Under the pieces are notes generated by a model. That model saw only the letters and a program-made list of their open reading frames with translations. It ran no database searches and had not been told where the DNA came from. The position numbers and the translations under genes were made by a program. Shown piece by piece: positions 1-9,059 of a stretch of 64,000 nucleotides of DNA (position 1 is the stretch's first letter; each line of letters begins with the position of its first letter). This DNA comes from JACKDW01 sp964621785. Lineage in GTDB: Bacteria; Myxococcota_A; Polyangia; Nannocystales; Nannocystaceae. The stretch is taken from the NCBI GenBank assembly GCA_964621785.1, contig CAZUPD010000002.1, positions 124,001-188,000 on the forward strand. Reading direction: 5' to 3'.

Positions 1-447
1 CGGGTCGCGCGTTCCCTGGATGATCAGCGTTGGCCGTGTTTGTATTTGCAAGTGTTCCGTCCGCAGCCGGTCGGGCTTGCCCGGTGGGTGAAACGGATAG
101 CCCAGGCAGATGCAGCCGCGTGCACGGGTTTCCCCGACGATCATCGACGCCACCCGGCCGCCCATCGACTTGCCGCCGACAAAAAACGGCCCCTCGAGTT
201 GGCGGCACACTGCGAGCCAGGCCTCGCGCAACACCGGCATGCGATCGGGCCCACGGCGGCGATTGTCCGCCCGGCGTTTTTGCATATACGGGAACTCAAA
301 TCGGATCACGCGAATCCCCGCAGCTGCGATTCCCTGGGCGAAGGCCGCGAGAAACGGACTGTCCATCGGGGCACCGGCTCCGTGTGCACATACAAACGTA
401 ACCTTCGCATCTCTCGGGCCGTCGAGCAGCCAGGTGTCCTGTGACAT
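1..447 (-). CDS. alpha/beta hydrolase, KANL3/Tex30-like, 3' end outside window
   Basis: The reverse strand is open from an ATG at 447 to the window edge (149 codons), so the C-terminus is missing. The protein starts MSQDTWLLDGP and carries HGAGAPMDSPF near residue 23, the oxyanion-side loop of small dienelactone-hydrolase-like enzymes. The nucleophile elbow GGKSMGGR follows near residue 93, with Ser in a GxSxG setting, and a later GTRDP segment would hold the acid. This pattern fits the KANL3/Tex30 group of alpha/beta hydrolases. The substrate is unknown. The gene lies 31 bp downstream of malQ on the same strand, so the two are probably co-transcribed. Two copies of the TGYANNTRCA palindrome lie inside it (41 and 385). 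Fold assignment is fairly safe; function is not. Confidence 0.75.
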   Translation of the reverse strand, partial: MSQDTWLLDGPRDAKVTFVCAHGAGAPMDSPFLAAFAQGIAAAGIRVIRFEFPYMQKRRADNRRRGPDRMPVLREAWLAVCRQLEGPFFVGGKSMGGRVASMIVGETRARGCICLGYPFHPPGKPDRLRTEHLQIQTRPTLIIQGTRDP

Positions 448-478
448 CGTGCAGGTATGGCCCGTGTGTGGCTGGGCG

Positions 479-2044
479 TCAAGGCGAACCACCGAGGCAG
501 TCGCGGACGTGGGCGAGCTGTTGTGGATACATCTGATTGAGCGCATCCACGGGGCCGGGAAGCCGGTACGTCCAATTGGTATCCGCGACTGTTCCCGGGA
601 CATTGAGCCGCACTTCGCTGGCGAGCAGGTCTTGCAGCATTACGAGCGCGAGTTCACTGTTGGCGGCGAAGATCAGGCGAAGGAGCAGCGAATGAACCTC
701 GGGTGACCCATCGAGCTCGGCGAGCTCGGCAGTTGGATCGAGGCCACACCGGATGGCGAGGTCGACGATTTGGTCGCGTTGGGGTCGGGTACAGTTGCGC
801 CAATACCCGGCGAGCGTGTCGGTGTCGTGGGTGCCAAAGCAGGCCACACTCCCACGCGGGAACGCGGTTGGACAGGCGAGTGTATCCCCCTCGAACTCCC
901 ACGGGATCACGCGATACCCCGGAACGCCGAGCTCCCCCAGGACTTCGGGCACAAACTCGGGAATCTGGCCGAGGTCCTCTGCAATCAATGTGCAGTCAGA
1001 TTTCCTGGCGGCGGCCAGCATCGCGGTGAAGGTTCGACGGCCCATCGCGCGTTGGTCCGGGGCGCTGTCCGGCTCGAAGGTACCCGGTACGAGTGGCTTG
1101 GCGACCAGATCGCTACACCGCCGCGAATAGGTGCGAAAGTAGCCGACAGCGTGATCGATGCGCAGACGGTCGAACATCTGGGCATGATGATATGTACGTG
1201 CAATTACCCAGGCATCCCCGGAGGCTTCGATGGCCTGCCAGCGGTGTGCGGGCAAACTCCAGTCCTGCCCCTCGGGGTTGAGCACATCGCCGGGGACCCC
1301 GAGCGAGCGCTCGCGGTCGAAGCAATCCGGGTACAACCATGTATCGACACTGTGGGCTGCGACCATAAACGGCAGATCGCCCATGACTTCGATTCCGGTG
1401 TTGCGCAGGTGCTCGCGAGTTGTGCTCCACTGGCGATGCGCCAACCATTGCAGCATTTGGTGGAAGCGGACACGGTGGGCGTGTTGTTGGGATGCGTGGG
1501 CGAGGGCATCGGCTTCGCGTCGGGCGAGGGCTGATGGCCAGTGCCACCACGCGGGGCCGTGGAGCTCGGTCAGCGTCAAAAAAAGTGCGAGCTCACGGGC
1601 CCATGTATGTGCATCGCAAAACGTCGCCAAGTTTTGATGTAGATGCAATTTGTCGGCAACTGCGTTGTACACCTGCTCGGCTGCGGCCTGTTTCAAACGC
1701 CGGACTCCGGCAAAGTCGACACGCTCGCCCGCGGGAGCAACAACCACCGGTTCCGGGATACGCATCCTGGATATCTGCGAAAGTTCGCGGGCGGCACCCT
1801 TCAAATCGAGATAGATCGGATCGACCCCAAACGAGCTACACGAGGAGTAGGGAGAGTCACATCCTTCGGACATCGGGGTCAGCGGAAGCAGCTGAAAAAC
1901 CGTGATGTCGACCTCCGCTTCGGCGAGTGTCGCCGCCAACCCAAGCAAGTCCGGGATCTCACCGATTCCTGTCCCCCGTCGGCTAGAGAGTGCGGAGAGT
2001 GGGAATGTAACCCCCGCCGTAGGTCGGTGTGCTCGCTGCGACAT
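479..2044 (-). CDS. malQ: 4-alpha-glucanotransferase (amylomaltase)
   Basis: GH77 enzyme that transfers alpha-1,4-glucan segments between maltodextrins in the cytoplasm. The 521-residue protein has the family length for a bacterial amylomaltase. It begins with GVTFPLSALSSRRGTGIGE, the usual GH77 opening. Catalytic landmarks are RIDHAVG (nucleophile Asp), LIAEDLG (acid/base Glu) and FGTHDTDT (third carboxylate). The open frame extends another 86 codons upstream, but that part has no family likeness, so the ATG at 2044 in front of SQRAHRPTAG was chosen. The neighbours across the divergent gap are glgX and glgB, which fits a maltodextrin/glycogen role. The reading frame holds three exact copies of TGYANNTRCA (1193, 1604, 1638), two of them only 34 bp apart. 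Confidence 0.93.
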   Translation of the reverse strand: MSQRAHRPTAGVTFPLSALSSRRGTGIGEIPDLLGLAATLAEAEVDITVFQLLPLTPMSEGCDSPYSSCSSFGVDPIYLDLKGAARELSQISRMRIPEPVVVAPAGERVDFAGVRRLKQAAAEQVYNAVADKLHLHQNLATFCDAHTWARELALFLTLTELHGPAWWHWPSALARREADALAHASQQHAHRVRFHQMLQWLAHRQWSTTREHLRNTGIEVMGDLPFMVAAHSVDTWLYPDCFDRERSLGVPGDVLNPEGQDWSLPAHRWQAIEASGDAWVIARTYHHAQMFDRLRIDHAVGYFRTYSRRCSDLVAKPLVPGTFEPDSAPDQRAMGRRTFTAMLAAARKSDCTLIAEDLGQIPEFVPEVLGELGVPGYRVIPWEFEGDTLACPTAFPRGSVACFGTHDTDTLAGYWRNCTRPQRDQIVDLAIRCGLDPTAELAELDGSPEVHSLLLRLIFAANSELALVMLQDLLASEVRLNVPGTVADTNWTYRLPGPVDALNQMYPQQLAHVRDCLGGSP

Positions 2045-2284
2045 CGTTCTCACTCCAGCATACAGCGTTTCATGGTGCAAGCCAGCGGTCCCTGTTCGAG
2101 CGTGTGTCTGGTGTGAGTGACCAACCACGTCGGGCCGTCGCTGCGAAATCGTTGCATGTACGACGGAATGCGAAAGGTAGGATACTTGTATAGGTGTGTT
2201 CTTGTCCTCAAACGTCCGCAAATCGTTCGTTTGACAGCGAATACATAGTACCATTCCGGTGAATGCTGTTGCATCGTTTCTGCC

Positions 2285-3304
2285 GTGTACACCGTGACCC
2301 ACACTCGACAGCCGCGCACTGAAAAGGCCGTGTTGACCGTCTCGGGTGTCAAGGTCCCGTGGTCTTCAAACCTGCACCCGAGGGCAGCCGAATACGTCGA
2401 TGCCTCCCGGTGTCGGGCCCAGTACTACGGCCTGATTGGCGAGGACCCGCTCGATACGGACGTCCTCAGCTTCATGGCGTTTGTGACACTCGATACCCGT
2501 GTCTATGCAACGGTTCCGTTTGAGCGACTACTCGTCGTCGGTTGGTTTGACCAGTGGCTGTTTTTCCTTGACGACCTTTACGACGAGCGCCCCGAGCTGG
2601 GACAGGACACCCAGCGCGTCGAAGCCCTCATGCAGCGGCAGATCGACGTGCTGTGTGCGGGTGCGACTCCCTCGGCTCAAAACCCGCTCGAGTGCTTTAC
2701 CTACGATTTGGGCCAGGCCCTGCGCGGGTTGACCTCTGCGAGGGATTGGCCGCTGTTTGTCGAAGGTGTCGAAGATTACCTATTTCGCGGCTCGCTGCGC
2801 TCGATGATTTTCTGGCGCGAGCGGGTTGTCCCGGATCCCGAAACCTACGTCGACATCCGGACCCGCGATTCGGCGGTCATGGCTTGCTTTCGTCTGTTTC
2901 AGGCCGCGGCGGGCATCCAGCTACCGGCAGCAGTGTTGCGCAATCCCGTGGTGATGGAGCTCAGTCGCTACGCGATCCTCCATATCTCATTTCTCAACGA
3001 TCTGTTCTCCTACCACAAAGAAGTGGTTGTACGCGGCTATCCCTTTAACCTCTTGCACGTGCTCATGGTCCATGAGGGCGTCAGTTTTGGCGAAGCTGCC
3101 CTGCGGGTCATCGAGCAACTCAACCTCTACGCCGAGCGGTTTGTCGAACTCGAACGCGACTTGCTGCCGCTTTGTGAACAGGTCGAAGGGCTCGCCAAGT
3201 ACATCGAAGTCATCAAGTCATGGATCGCTGGAAACCTCGAATTTTCACGTAGATCGGGCCGTTACCGCCACCCCACGTCGCCGTTTGTCGAGCTTCGTCG
3301 GTGA
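2285..3304 (+). CDS. class I terpene synthase (sesquiterpene cyclase-like)
   Basis: The 339-residue protein has the length and metal motifs of bacterial class I terpene cyclases, which ionise a prenyl diphosphate and cyclise the cation. The Asp-rich motif is DDLYDE at residues 96-101. The NSE triad is N238-D-L-F-S242-Y-H-K-E246. An Arg in IRTRDSA (about 194), some 44 residues upstream, fits the diphosphate sensor, and an RY pair lies near the C-terminus (SGRYRH). The product cannot be predicted from sequence. The start is a GTG at 2285; other in-frame starts just downstream are possible. Its stop overlaps the start of glgX (GTGATG), so the two are almost certainly translationally coupled. That is an odd pairing, because no isoprenoid or P450 gene is near. 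Confidence 0.88.
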   Translation: MYTVTHTRQPRTEKAVLTVSGVKVPWSSNLHPRAAEYVDASRCRAQYYGLIGEDPLDTDVLSFMAFVTLDTRVYATVPFERLLVVGWFDQWLFFLDDLYDERPELGQDTQRVEALMQRQIDVLCAGATPSAQNPLECFTYDLGQALRGLTSARDWPLFVEGVEDYLFRGSLRSMIFWRERVVPDPETYVDIRTRDSAVMACFRLFQAAAGIQLPAAVLRNPVVMELSRYAILHISFLNDLFSYHKEVVVRGYPFNLLHVLMVHEGVSFGEAALRVIEQLNLYAERFVELERDLLPLCEQVEGLAKYIEVIKSWIAGNLEFSRRSGRYRHPTSPFVELRR

Positions 3305-5265
3305 TGCGAGCAGCCCTCGACCGCGAAGGCGGCAAGCAGCTCGGAGTTGTTCCCGGCGTCGACTTGGCCGGGCGTCGCGGTGTGCACATTACCATCCCGT
3401 TTGCCGGAGATGGGCGGATCGGGTGGCAAGCCTGTCACCCACATGGCCAGCCGATCGGTCCGGTGCAATGGCTGTCGCCTCTCGGAGTCGATACCTGGGC
3501 CCGGTTTATCCCCGGCATTGAGGTCGGAACCCACTATCGCCTGTGGTGTGAGCGCCCGGGGCGAGCGAGACGGTCAATCATTGACCCGTACGCGCGGGCG
3601 GTCGTCGGTCTAGGGCCGGGGGCGACCGTGCAGCCCCTCGGAGTCGTTGTTGATACAAGTTTTTTGTGGGATGATGACAGGAGGCCGCAAATCCCCTGGC
3701 ATGAGACCGTGATCTACGAGCTTCACGTCCGCGGCTTTTCCCGCCAGATGCCCGAGGTCCCCGAGCCGCTGCAAGGAACCTATGAGGGTCTGGGGAGCAC
3801 TGCCACCTGTATGTATTTACAACGTCTCGGGGTGACGGCGGTTGAACTCCTGCCGGTGACCCAAATGATCGACGAGGTCGGGCTGCGCAAGCGAGGGCTC
3901 ACAAACTACTGGGGATACAACCCGATCGCATGTTTTGCCCCGGCGGCTCGCTACGCTGCTGATCCACGTCCAGGTGCCCAGGTTGCTGAATTTCAGCGGA
4001 TGGTGGCAAATCTGCACCGCGCCGGGATCGAAGTCATCCTCGATCTCGTCTTCAACCACACCGGTGAAGCCGATCTGCCGGTGGGTGTGGGCAGCTTGGG
4101 AGTACTGGTCCCGGGGGTGTACCGCGATGCTGGCGAGACGACGACGGGTTGTGGCAACAGCGTCGACTTCGACCATCCCGCGGCCCAGAGATGGGCGCTG
4201 GATTGTATGCGCTATTGGGTCGAACAGATGCACATAGACGGGTTTCGCATCGACTTGGCGACGACTCTCGGTCGCCATCGCGGCGTGTTTGCCCCGGACG
4301 CACCGCTTTTTCAATGTATCTACCAGGATCCTGTGTTGGCCCGCGTCAAGTGGATCGCCGAGCCGTGGGACCTCGGGCGCAATGGCTACCAGGCCGGCAA
4401 CTTTCCGCCGCCGTGGCGCGAGTGGAACGATCGCTTCCGCGATGATGTGCGTCGGTATTGGCGGGGTGACAGCGGTTGGGCAGGTCGTATGGCAACACGT
4501 TTAGCGGGATCGAGCGATCGCTTTGCCACCCGTGGGCCACTTGCCAGTGTCAACTACATCGCTGCCCACGACGGCATGACACTCGCGGATTTGGGTCGCT
4601 ACCACCACAAACACAACCTCGACAACGGCGAGGACAACCGCGATGGTCCCGGCTGTGATTGGAGTCGAAACTTTGGCATCGAGGGTCCGAGCGACGACCC
4701 GCAGGTGCAACAGATGCGGCGGCAACACGCGCGCAACCTACTGGCGACCCTGTTGCTGGCCCAAGGGGTGCCGATGCTCCAGGCCGGCGACGAGCTCGGG
4801 CGGACCCAACGCGGCAACAACAACGCTTACTGCCAGGATGGCCCCCTGAGCTGGCTGGACTGGAAACATGCCGACCGCGACCTCTTAAATTTTGTACAAG
4901 CATGTATTTCCCTGCGGAAACGTTGTCAACTGTTGCGTCGAGACCGGTTTCTCACGGGCGAGCTTTCGCCGGGTGTTCGCGATGTCGCCTGGTACTCCCC
5001 AATCGGTGAGTTACTTGAAGGCGACGTTTGGCACCGAACGGATGCGTTCGCGATGTATTTATTTGCGGGTACAACAAGTACAGCGCCGGCGGTTGTCGCC
5101 AGCTTCTTCAACCCGACCGAGCATCCGATCCGATTTGTCACCCCACCGTGGTCAACATCGTTTACATGGCACACCCCACTGGCAACCGGCGAGCTCGTGA
5201 TCGCCGGGACAGACCTCGTTCTCGGTCCCTGTGCGTTGGCGGTCCGCATCGGCGAGCACCCGTAG
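3301..5265 (+). CDS. glgX: glycogen debranching enzyme GlgX
   Basis: GH13 debranching enzyme that hydrolyses alpha-1,6 links of phosphorylase-limit glycogen. The 654-residue protein has an N-terminal CBM48-like part, then the (beta/alpha)8 domain. Landmarks are DLVFNHTGE, DGFRIDLA (nucleophile Asp), WIAEPWDLG (acid Glu) and AAHDGMTLAD (third carboxylate), followed by GDELGRTQRGNNNAY, typical of GlgX/isoamylase-type enzymes. The GTG at 3301 overlaps the terpene synthase stop; an ATG at 3304 is an equally good start. An iterated palindrome copy at 3812 encodes part of the unusual segment CMYLQRLG, where relatives usually have a run such as YLKELG. glgB follows 85 bp downstream. Confidence 0.93.
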   Translation: MMRAALDREGGKQLGVVPGVDLAGRRGVHITIPFAGDGRIGWQACHPHGQPIGPVQWLSPLGVDTWARFIPGIEVGTHYRLWCERPGRARRSIIDPYARAVVGLGPGATVQPLGVVVDTSFLWDDDRRPQIPWHETVIYELHVRGFSRQMPEVPEPLQGTYEGLGSTATCMYLQRLGVTAVELLPVTQMIDEVGLRKRGLTNYWGYNPIACFAPAARYAADPRPGAQVAEFQRMVANLHRAGIEVILDLVFNHTGEADLPVGVGSLGVLVPGVYRDAGETTTGCGNSVDFDHPAAQRWALDCMRYWVEQMHIDGFRIDLATTLGRHRGVFAPDAPLFQCIYQDPVLARVKWIAEPWDLGRNGYQAGNFPPPWREWNDRFRDDVRRYWRGDSGWAGRMATRLAGSSDRFATRGPLASVNYIAAHDGMTLADLGRYHHKHNLDNGEDNRDGPGCDWSRNFGIEGPSDDPQVQQMRRQHARNLLATLLLAQGVPMLQAGDELGRTQRGNNNAYCQDGPLSWLDWKHADRDLLNFVQACISLRKRCQLLRRDRFLTGELSPGVRDVAWYSPIGELLEGDVWHRTDAFAMYLFAGTTSTAPAVVASFFNPTEHPIRFVTPPWSTSFTWHTPLATGELVIAGTDLVLGPCALAVRIGEHP

Positions 5266-5350
5266 GGAGTCCAATGGTTGCATGCAATTACAACCCTTTC
5301 GCACCTCCGAGTTGACGCACCCGTGAGACAGTGGGACAACCGGCCCGCCC

Positions 5351-7276
5351 ATGTCCGCTGAAATGACCGCTGTCGATCGACACCTTTTTGGCGAGGGAAC
5401 CCACGCCTCTATCGATCGTTTTTTAGGTGCACATCCACAGGTCAAAGACGGTCGAGAAGGCGTCTCGTTTGCGGTTTGGGCACCCGCGGCCAAACGCGTC
5501 GCCGCGACCGGCGACTTCGATCAGTGGCGCGGCGATCATCTGCTCACACGCGATCCGGACACCGGGATTTGGACGGGATTTGTCCCCGGAGCCGCGGCCG
5601 GGATGCACTACAAATACCGGGTTGAAGGTGCGGACGGCGGCGTCCTCGACCGGGCCGATCCGGTCGGTTTTTTGCACGAGACTCCCCCGCAAACCGCATC
5701 GATCATTTGGCAGCCCCACCACCGCTGGCACGATCATGTGTGGATGCAACAACGCCGCGCCAAACGTTGGCGCGAGTTGCCAATGTCGATCTACGAGGTC
5801 CACATCGGATCGTGGATGCGCAACGTCGAGGACGGGGGACGCCCGCTCGGTTATGGGGAGCTCGCCCGTGCATTGGTCGAGTATGTCCAATCCAACGGGT
5901 TTACCCACGTCGAGCTCCTCCCTTTGGGCACCCATCCGTTTTACGGCTCATGGGGCTACCAGAGCACCGGGTTTTTTGCCCCCTCCCACCGCTACGGCAA
6001 GCCCGACGAGTTGATGGCCTGTATCGATGCCCTGCACCGCGCAGGTATCGGCGTGATCCTCGATTGGACGCCAGCCCACTTTCCCCGCGACCTCCACGGG
6101 CTCGCGCGCTTCGACGGCACTCCGTTGTATGAGCATCCAGATCCGCGGCGCGGCGAACAACCCGACTGGGGCACACTCGTGTTCAACTACGGATCCGGGC
6201 CCGTAAGCAGCTTTTTGTTGAGCGCAGCCAGGCGGTGGTTTGAACAGTTTCACATCGACGGTATGCGGGTCGATGCGGTCGCCTCGATGCTTTACCTCGA
6301 CTACTCACGCGGTCCCGGGCAGTGGTTGGCCAACGAGTTTGGCGGCCGCGAACACCTCGAAGCGATCGCGTTTTTGCGGCGGCTCAACGGGATGGTCCAC
6401 AGGTCGTTCCCCGGTGCGCTCATGATCGCCGAGGAGTCGACCGCCTGGCCCAAGGTTTCCCATCCCGAAGCCCAGGGCGGGCTCGGATTCGACTTCAAGT
6501 GGGACATGGGGTGGATGCACGATACCCTGCGCTACCTCGGACGCGACCCTGTCCACCGCAAGCACCACCATCAAGAGTTGACGTTTCGCCAGATGTACGC
6601 CGACAGCGAGGCATTTGTCTTGCCCCTGTCGCACGATGAAGTTGTACATGCAAAAGGATCGTTGATCGGCAAGATGCACGGCGGCGTCGACCATGATCCG
6701 TGGCGGGCATTTGCCCATCTTCGCCTGTTGCTGTGTTTGCAGTTTGCGACCCCGGGCAAGAAACTCCTGTTTATGGGCGGAGAGCTTGGTCAGCGTCGCG
6801 AGTGGGACCACGATCAGAGCATCGACTGGCACCTGCTCCAACAGCCCGAGCACCGCGGCATCTCCCGTTTGGTCCAGGCGCTCAACCGTTTGTATGTTCA
6901 AGAGCCTTCACTATCCCGCGGGGACTGCCGCGTCGACATCGGATTCGACTGGATCGAAGCCGATGACAGTGAACGCAGTGTGATCGGTTTTTACCGCCGC
7001 GATCCCGAGCGACCCGATGTGCGTCCTGTCATCGCGGCACTCAACTTCACGCCGGTTCCGCGGGCTGCGTACCAACTCGGTGTCGACGCGCCGGGCGAAT
7101 ACCGCGTGTGTCTCAATTCAGATGACACCGACTTCGGCGGATCCGGAGTTGCGCCGGTACGTGGGAAGTTGACCGCGTGTGACAAACCTGCCCACGCTCG
7201 CCCGTACTCGTTAGATCTGACACTCCCGCCACTCGGAGCGGTGTTTGTCCAGCCAGTCGAACGCGGGCGCGAGTGA
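5351..7276 (+). CDS. glgB: 1,4-alpha-glucan branching enzyme GlgB
   Basis: GH13 branching enzyme that makes the alpha-1,6 links of glycogen. At 641 residues it is a normal single-CBM48 GlgB. It shows WAPAAKRVAATGDFDQW in the N-terminal CBM48, then DWTPAHFP, GMRVDAVASMLYLDY (nucleophile Asp), MIAEESTAWP (acid Glu) and LPLSHDEVVHAKGS (third Asp). In the family the last motif reads DEVVHGK; here Gly is replaced by Ala, exactly where an iterated palindrome copy (6643-6652) sits. The FMGGELGQRREWDHD segment near residue 480 is canonical. It is the last gene of the terpene synthase-glgX-glgB run. The 133 bp before the kinase gene hold only a weak hairpin around GATGCGC. Confidence 0.95.
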   Translation: MSAEMTAVDRHLFGEGTHASIDRFLGAHPQVKDGREGVSFAVWAPAAKRVAATGDFDQWRGDHLLTRDPDTGIWTGFVPGAAAGMHYKYRVEGADGGVLDRADPVGFLHETPPQTASIIWQPHHRWHDHVWMQQRRAKRWRELPMSIYEVHIGSWMRNVEDGGRPLGYGELARALVEYVQSNGFTHVELLPLGTHPFYGSWGYQSTGFFAPSHRYGKPDELMACIDALHRAGIGVILDWTPAHFPRDLHGLARFDGTPLYEHPDPRRGEQPDWGTLVFNYGSGPVSSFLLSAARRWFEQFHIDGMRVDAVASMLYLDYSRGPGQWLANEFGGREHLEAIAFLRRLNGMVHRSFPGALMIAEESTAWPKVSHPEAQGGLGFDFKWDMGWMHDTLRYLGRDPVHRKHHHQELTFRQMYADSEAFVLPLSHDEVVHAKGSLIGKMHGGVDHDPWRAFAHLRLLLCLQFATPGKKLLFMGGELGQRREWDHDQSIDWHLLQQPEHRGISRLVQALNRLYVQEPSLSRGDCRVDIGFDWIEADDSERSVIGFYRRDPERPDVRPVIAALNFTPVPRAAYQLGVDAPGEYRVCLNSDDTDFGGSGVAPVRGKLTACDKPAHARPYSLDLTLPPLGAVFVQPVERGRE

Positions 7277-7409
7277 TGGCGCATCTGCACGGTAATGCGC
7301 ATCGCGGCCAGGAAATCGCGTCCAGTCGATGACCTCGAAATGTGCGTCGGACCTGACTTTCACCACGGCCGGCTTGAATTTTCGCTACCCTGCTACGGTT
7401 AGTCGAGCC

Positions 7410-9041
7410 ATGACAAATCCGAGCAGCAAAGGGCATCCAACATCCTCGCGCGGGGAGATGACGTTGGGCCCCGATGGTTCCGGTGAGCGTGAACGGACAG
7501 CCCTCGAGGCCACCTTGTGGGTCCAGGGCGCGGACACGATGGCCTCGCCCCACGGGTCGCGTGGGGATCAGGCGGCGACAACCAACTTCGGGCATGAGCC
7601 GGTCGGCAACAAGGCCACAATCGATCCGCGGTCGCGCTACCAGATCATCGAGGAGGTCGGGCGCGGGAGTATGGGGGTGGTCTATCGCGCGCGCCACATT
7701 GGCCTCGACAAACAGGTCGCACTCAAGGTCCTGCTTCCAGGCGCCCCAAGGGACAGGTTTTTACAGGAAGCTCGGTTGTTGGCCCGAATCGACAGCCGCA
7801 ACGTGGTGCACATCCACGACTTCGATCTTCTGCCCGACGGCCGGCCGATGCTGGTGATGGAGTGGATCGACGGTGGAGACCTCGCCGGCCACATCCGTGA
7901 ACACGGTGCGGTGTCCGAGGACGATGCGATCCGGTGGATGCGGGATACAGCCCGCGGAATGTTGGCCGCTGCCAACAAGGGGGTGATCCACCGCGACCTC
8001 AAGCCCTCGAACATCTTTATTGATCAGCAGAGTCGGGCCCGCGTCCTCGACTTCGGTCTCGCCCGCGATCCCTTGGGTGGGGATGCCTCGATCGTCGGCG
8101 AAGTGATGGGAAGCCCTTGGTACATGGCCCCTGAGCAAGCCGAAGATCCCCGTGGAGTCGACACGCGGGCCGACATCTACAGTTTTGGCGCCACCTTCTA
8201 CCACGCACTGACCGGGAGACCGGCGTTCAACGGTCCGTCGTGGTTCTCGATTTTACAAAAACACAAGGCCGAGCCGCTCACACCTCCACAGACACTCAAT
8301 CAGGTGCTGACCCAGCGAACAGGTGAGATCATTGAACGGTGTATGGCCAAGTCTCCGGGCGAGCGATTTGCCTCGTTTGCCGAGGTGCTCAATGTCATCG
8401 ATCCGGTGATGGACACGCGCTCGCCGTGGGATGCCATTGACGACGCCGACCTCAACCTCCACTTGGCGCGCTACCACCAGCGGCGCGCGACCTATCTCGC
8501 GGCGACAGGCGGTCCCGGGCAGGCGCAGCCGTTCGCCGACGAGGATGTCTACGAATTCCCGGGGGGTCGGACACTTGTGATCCTACAAGGAAATATTGTC
8601 CGCCAACAGGTCGCCGCACTCGTCAGCTCCGACGATGAACACCTGACCATGCGCAGCGGGGTTTCGCGTTCGATCCGCGAGGCTGCGGGCGAAGAGATTT
8701 TTCACGAGGCCCAGCGGTATGTGCCTGTTCGGGCAGGTCGTGCTGTCGTCACAACTGCCGGAACCCTGCATCCGCGCTTCGTGTTTCACGGGATTACGCT
8801 CCGGGGGCGGGGTGACGGCTCCGGTCCGGGTCCGAGCCGCGACCTCATCCTCGAGATTCTCGCTAGTTGCATCTACCACGCAGAAACACTTCGTGTAGAT
8901 ACAATTGCGTTGCCGCTACTCGCGACCGGAAACGGCGGATTCTCCCGGGAGATCTGCCTCGATACCCTGTTTCGTTACCTCGCCCGGGAGCTGTTGCGGG
9001 GATTGTCGTGTGTGCGTGAGGTCCGGATCGTGTTGTATTAG
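7410..9041 (+). CDS. Ser/Thr protein kinase fused to a C-terminal macro-like domain
   Basis: With the ATG at 7410 the protein has 543 residues; an in-frame start at 7329 would add 27 residues without family likeness. Residues about 77-343 form a complete Hanks-type kinase: GRGSMGVVY, Lys in VALKVL, HRDLKPSN, DFGLAR and APEQ. There is no membrane segment, so it is cytosolic. From about 385 to the end the sequence matches the macro-domain plan: GNIVRQQVAALV, then a SGVSRSIREAAG helix, and ALPLLATGNGGFS. Typical macro domains have NAAN and a Gly-rich GGGV here; this protein has SSDDE and MRSGV, so ADP-ribose binding or hydrolysis may be altered or lost. It lies 18 bp before the next gene, almost certainly in one operon. 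An iterated palindrome lies in the macro part (8894). Confidence 0.85.
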   Translation: MTNPSSKGHPTSSRGEMTLGPDGSGERERTALEATLWVQGADTMASPHGSRGDQAATTNFGHEPVGNKATIDPRSRYQIIEEVGRGSMGVVYRARHIGLDKQVALKVLLPGAPRDRFLQEARLLARIDSRNVVHIHDFDLLPDGRPMLVMEWIDGGDLAGHIREHGAVSEDDAIRWMRDTARGMLAAANKGVIHRDLKPSNIFIDQQSRARVLDFGLARDPLGGDASIVGEVMGSPWYMAPEQAEDPRGVDTRADIYSFGATFYHALTGRPAFNGPSWFSILQKHKAEPLTPPQTLNQVLTQRTGEIIERCMAKSPGERFASFAEVLNVIDPVMDTRSPWDAIDDADLNLHLARYHQRRATYLAATGGPGQAQPFADEDVYEFPGGRTLVILQGNIVRQQVAALVSSDDEHLTMRSGVSRSIREAAGEEIFHEAQRYVPVRAGRAVVTTAGTLHPRFVFHGITLRGRGDGSGPGPSRDLILEILASCIYHAETLRVDTIALPLLATGNGGFSREICLDTLFRYLARELLRGLSCVREVRIVLY

Positions 9042-9059
9042 CAACATTCAGGGGGCGTC

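Noticed and set aside
2231..2260. TTGACA upstream of the terpene synthase as a sigma-70 promoter
   Set aside because: No acceptable -10 element stands at 16-18 bases, so I do not list it as a promoter.
7374..7400. TTGAAT and TACGGT upstream of the kinase-macro gene
   Set aside because: The spacing of 14 bases is too short for a normal promoter.
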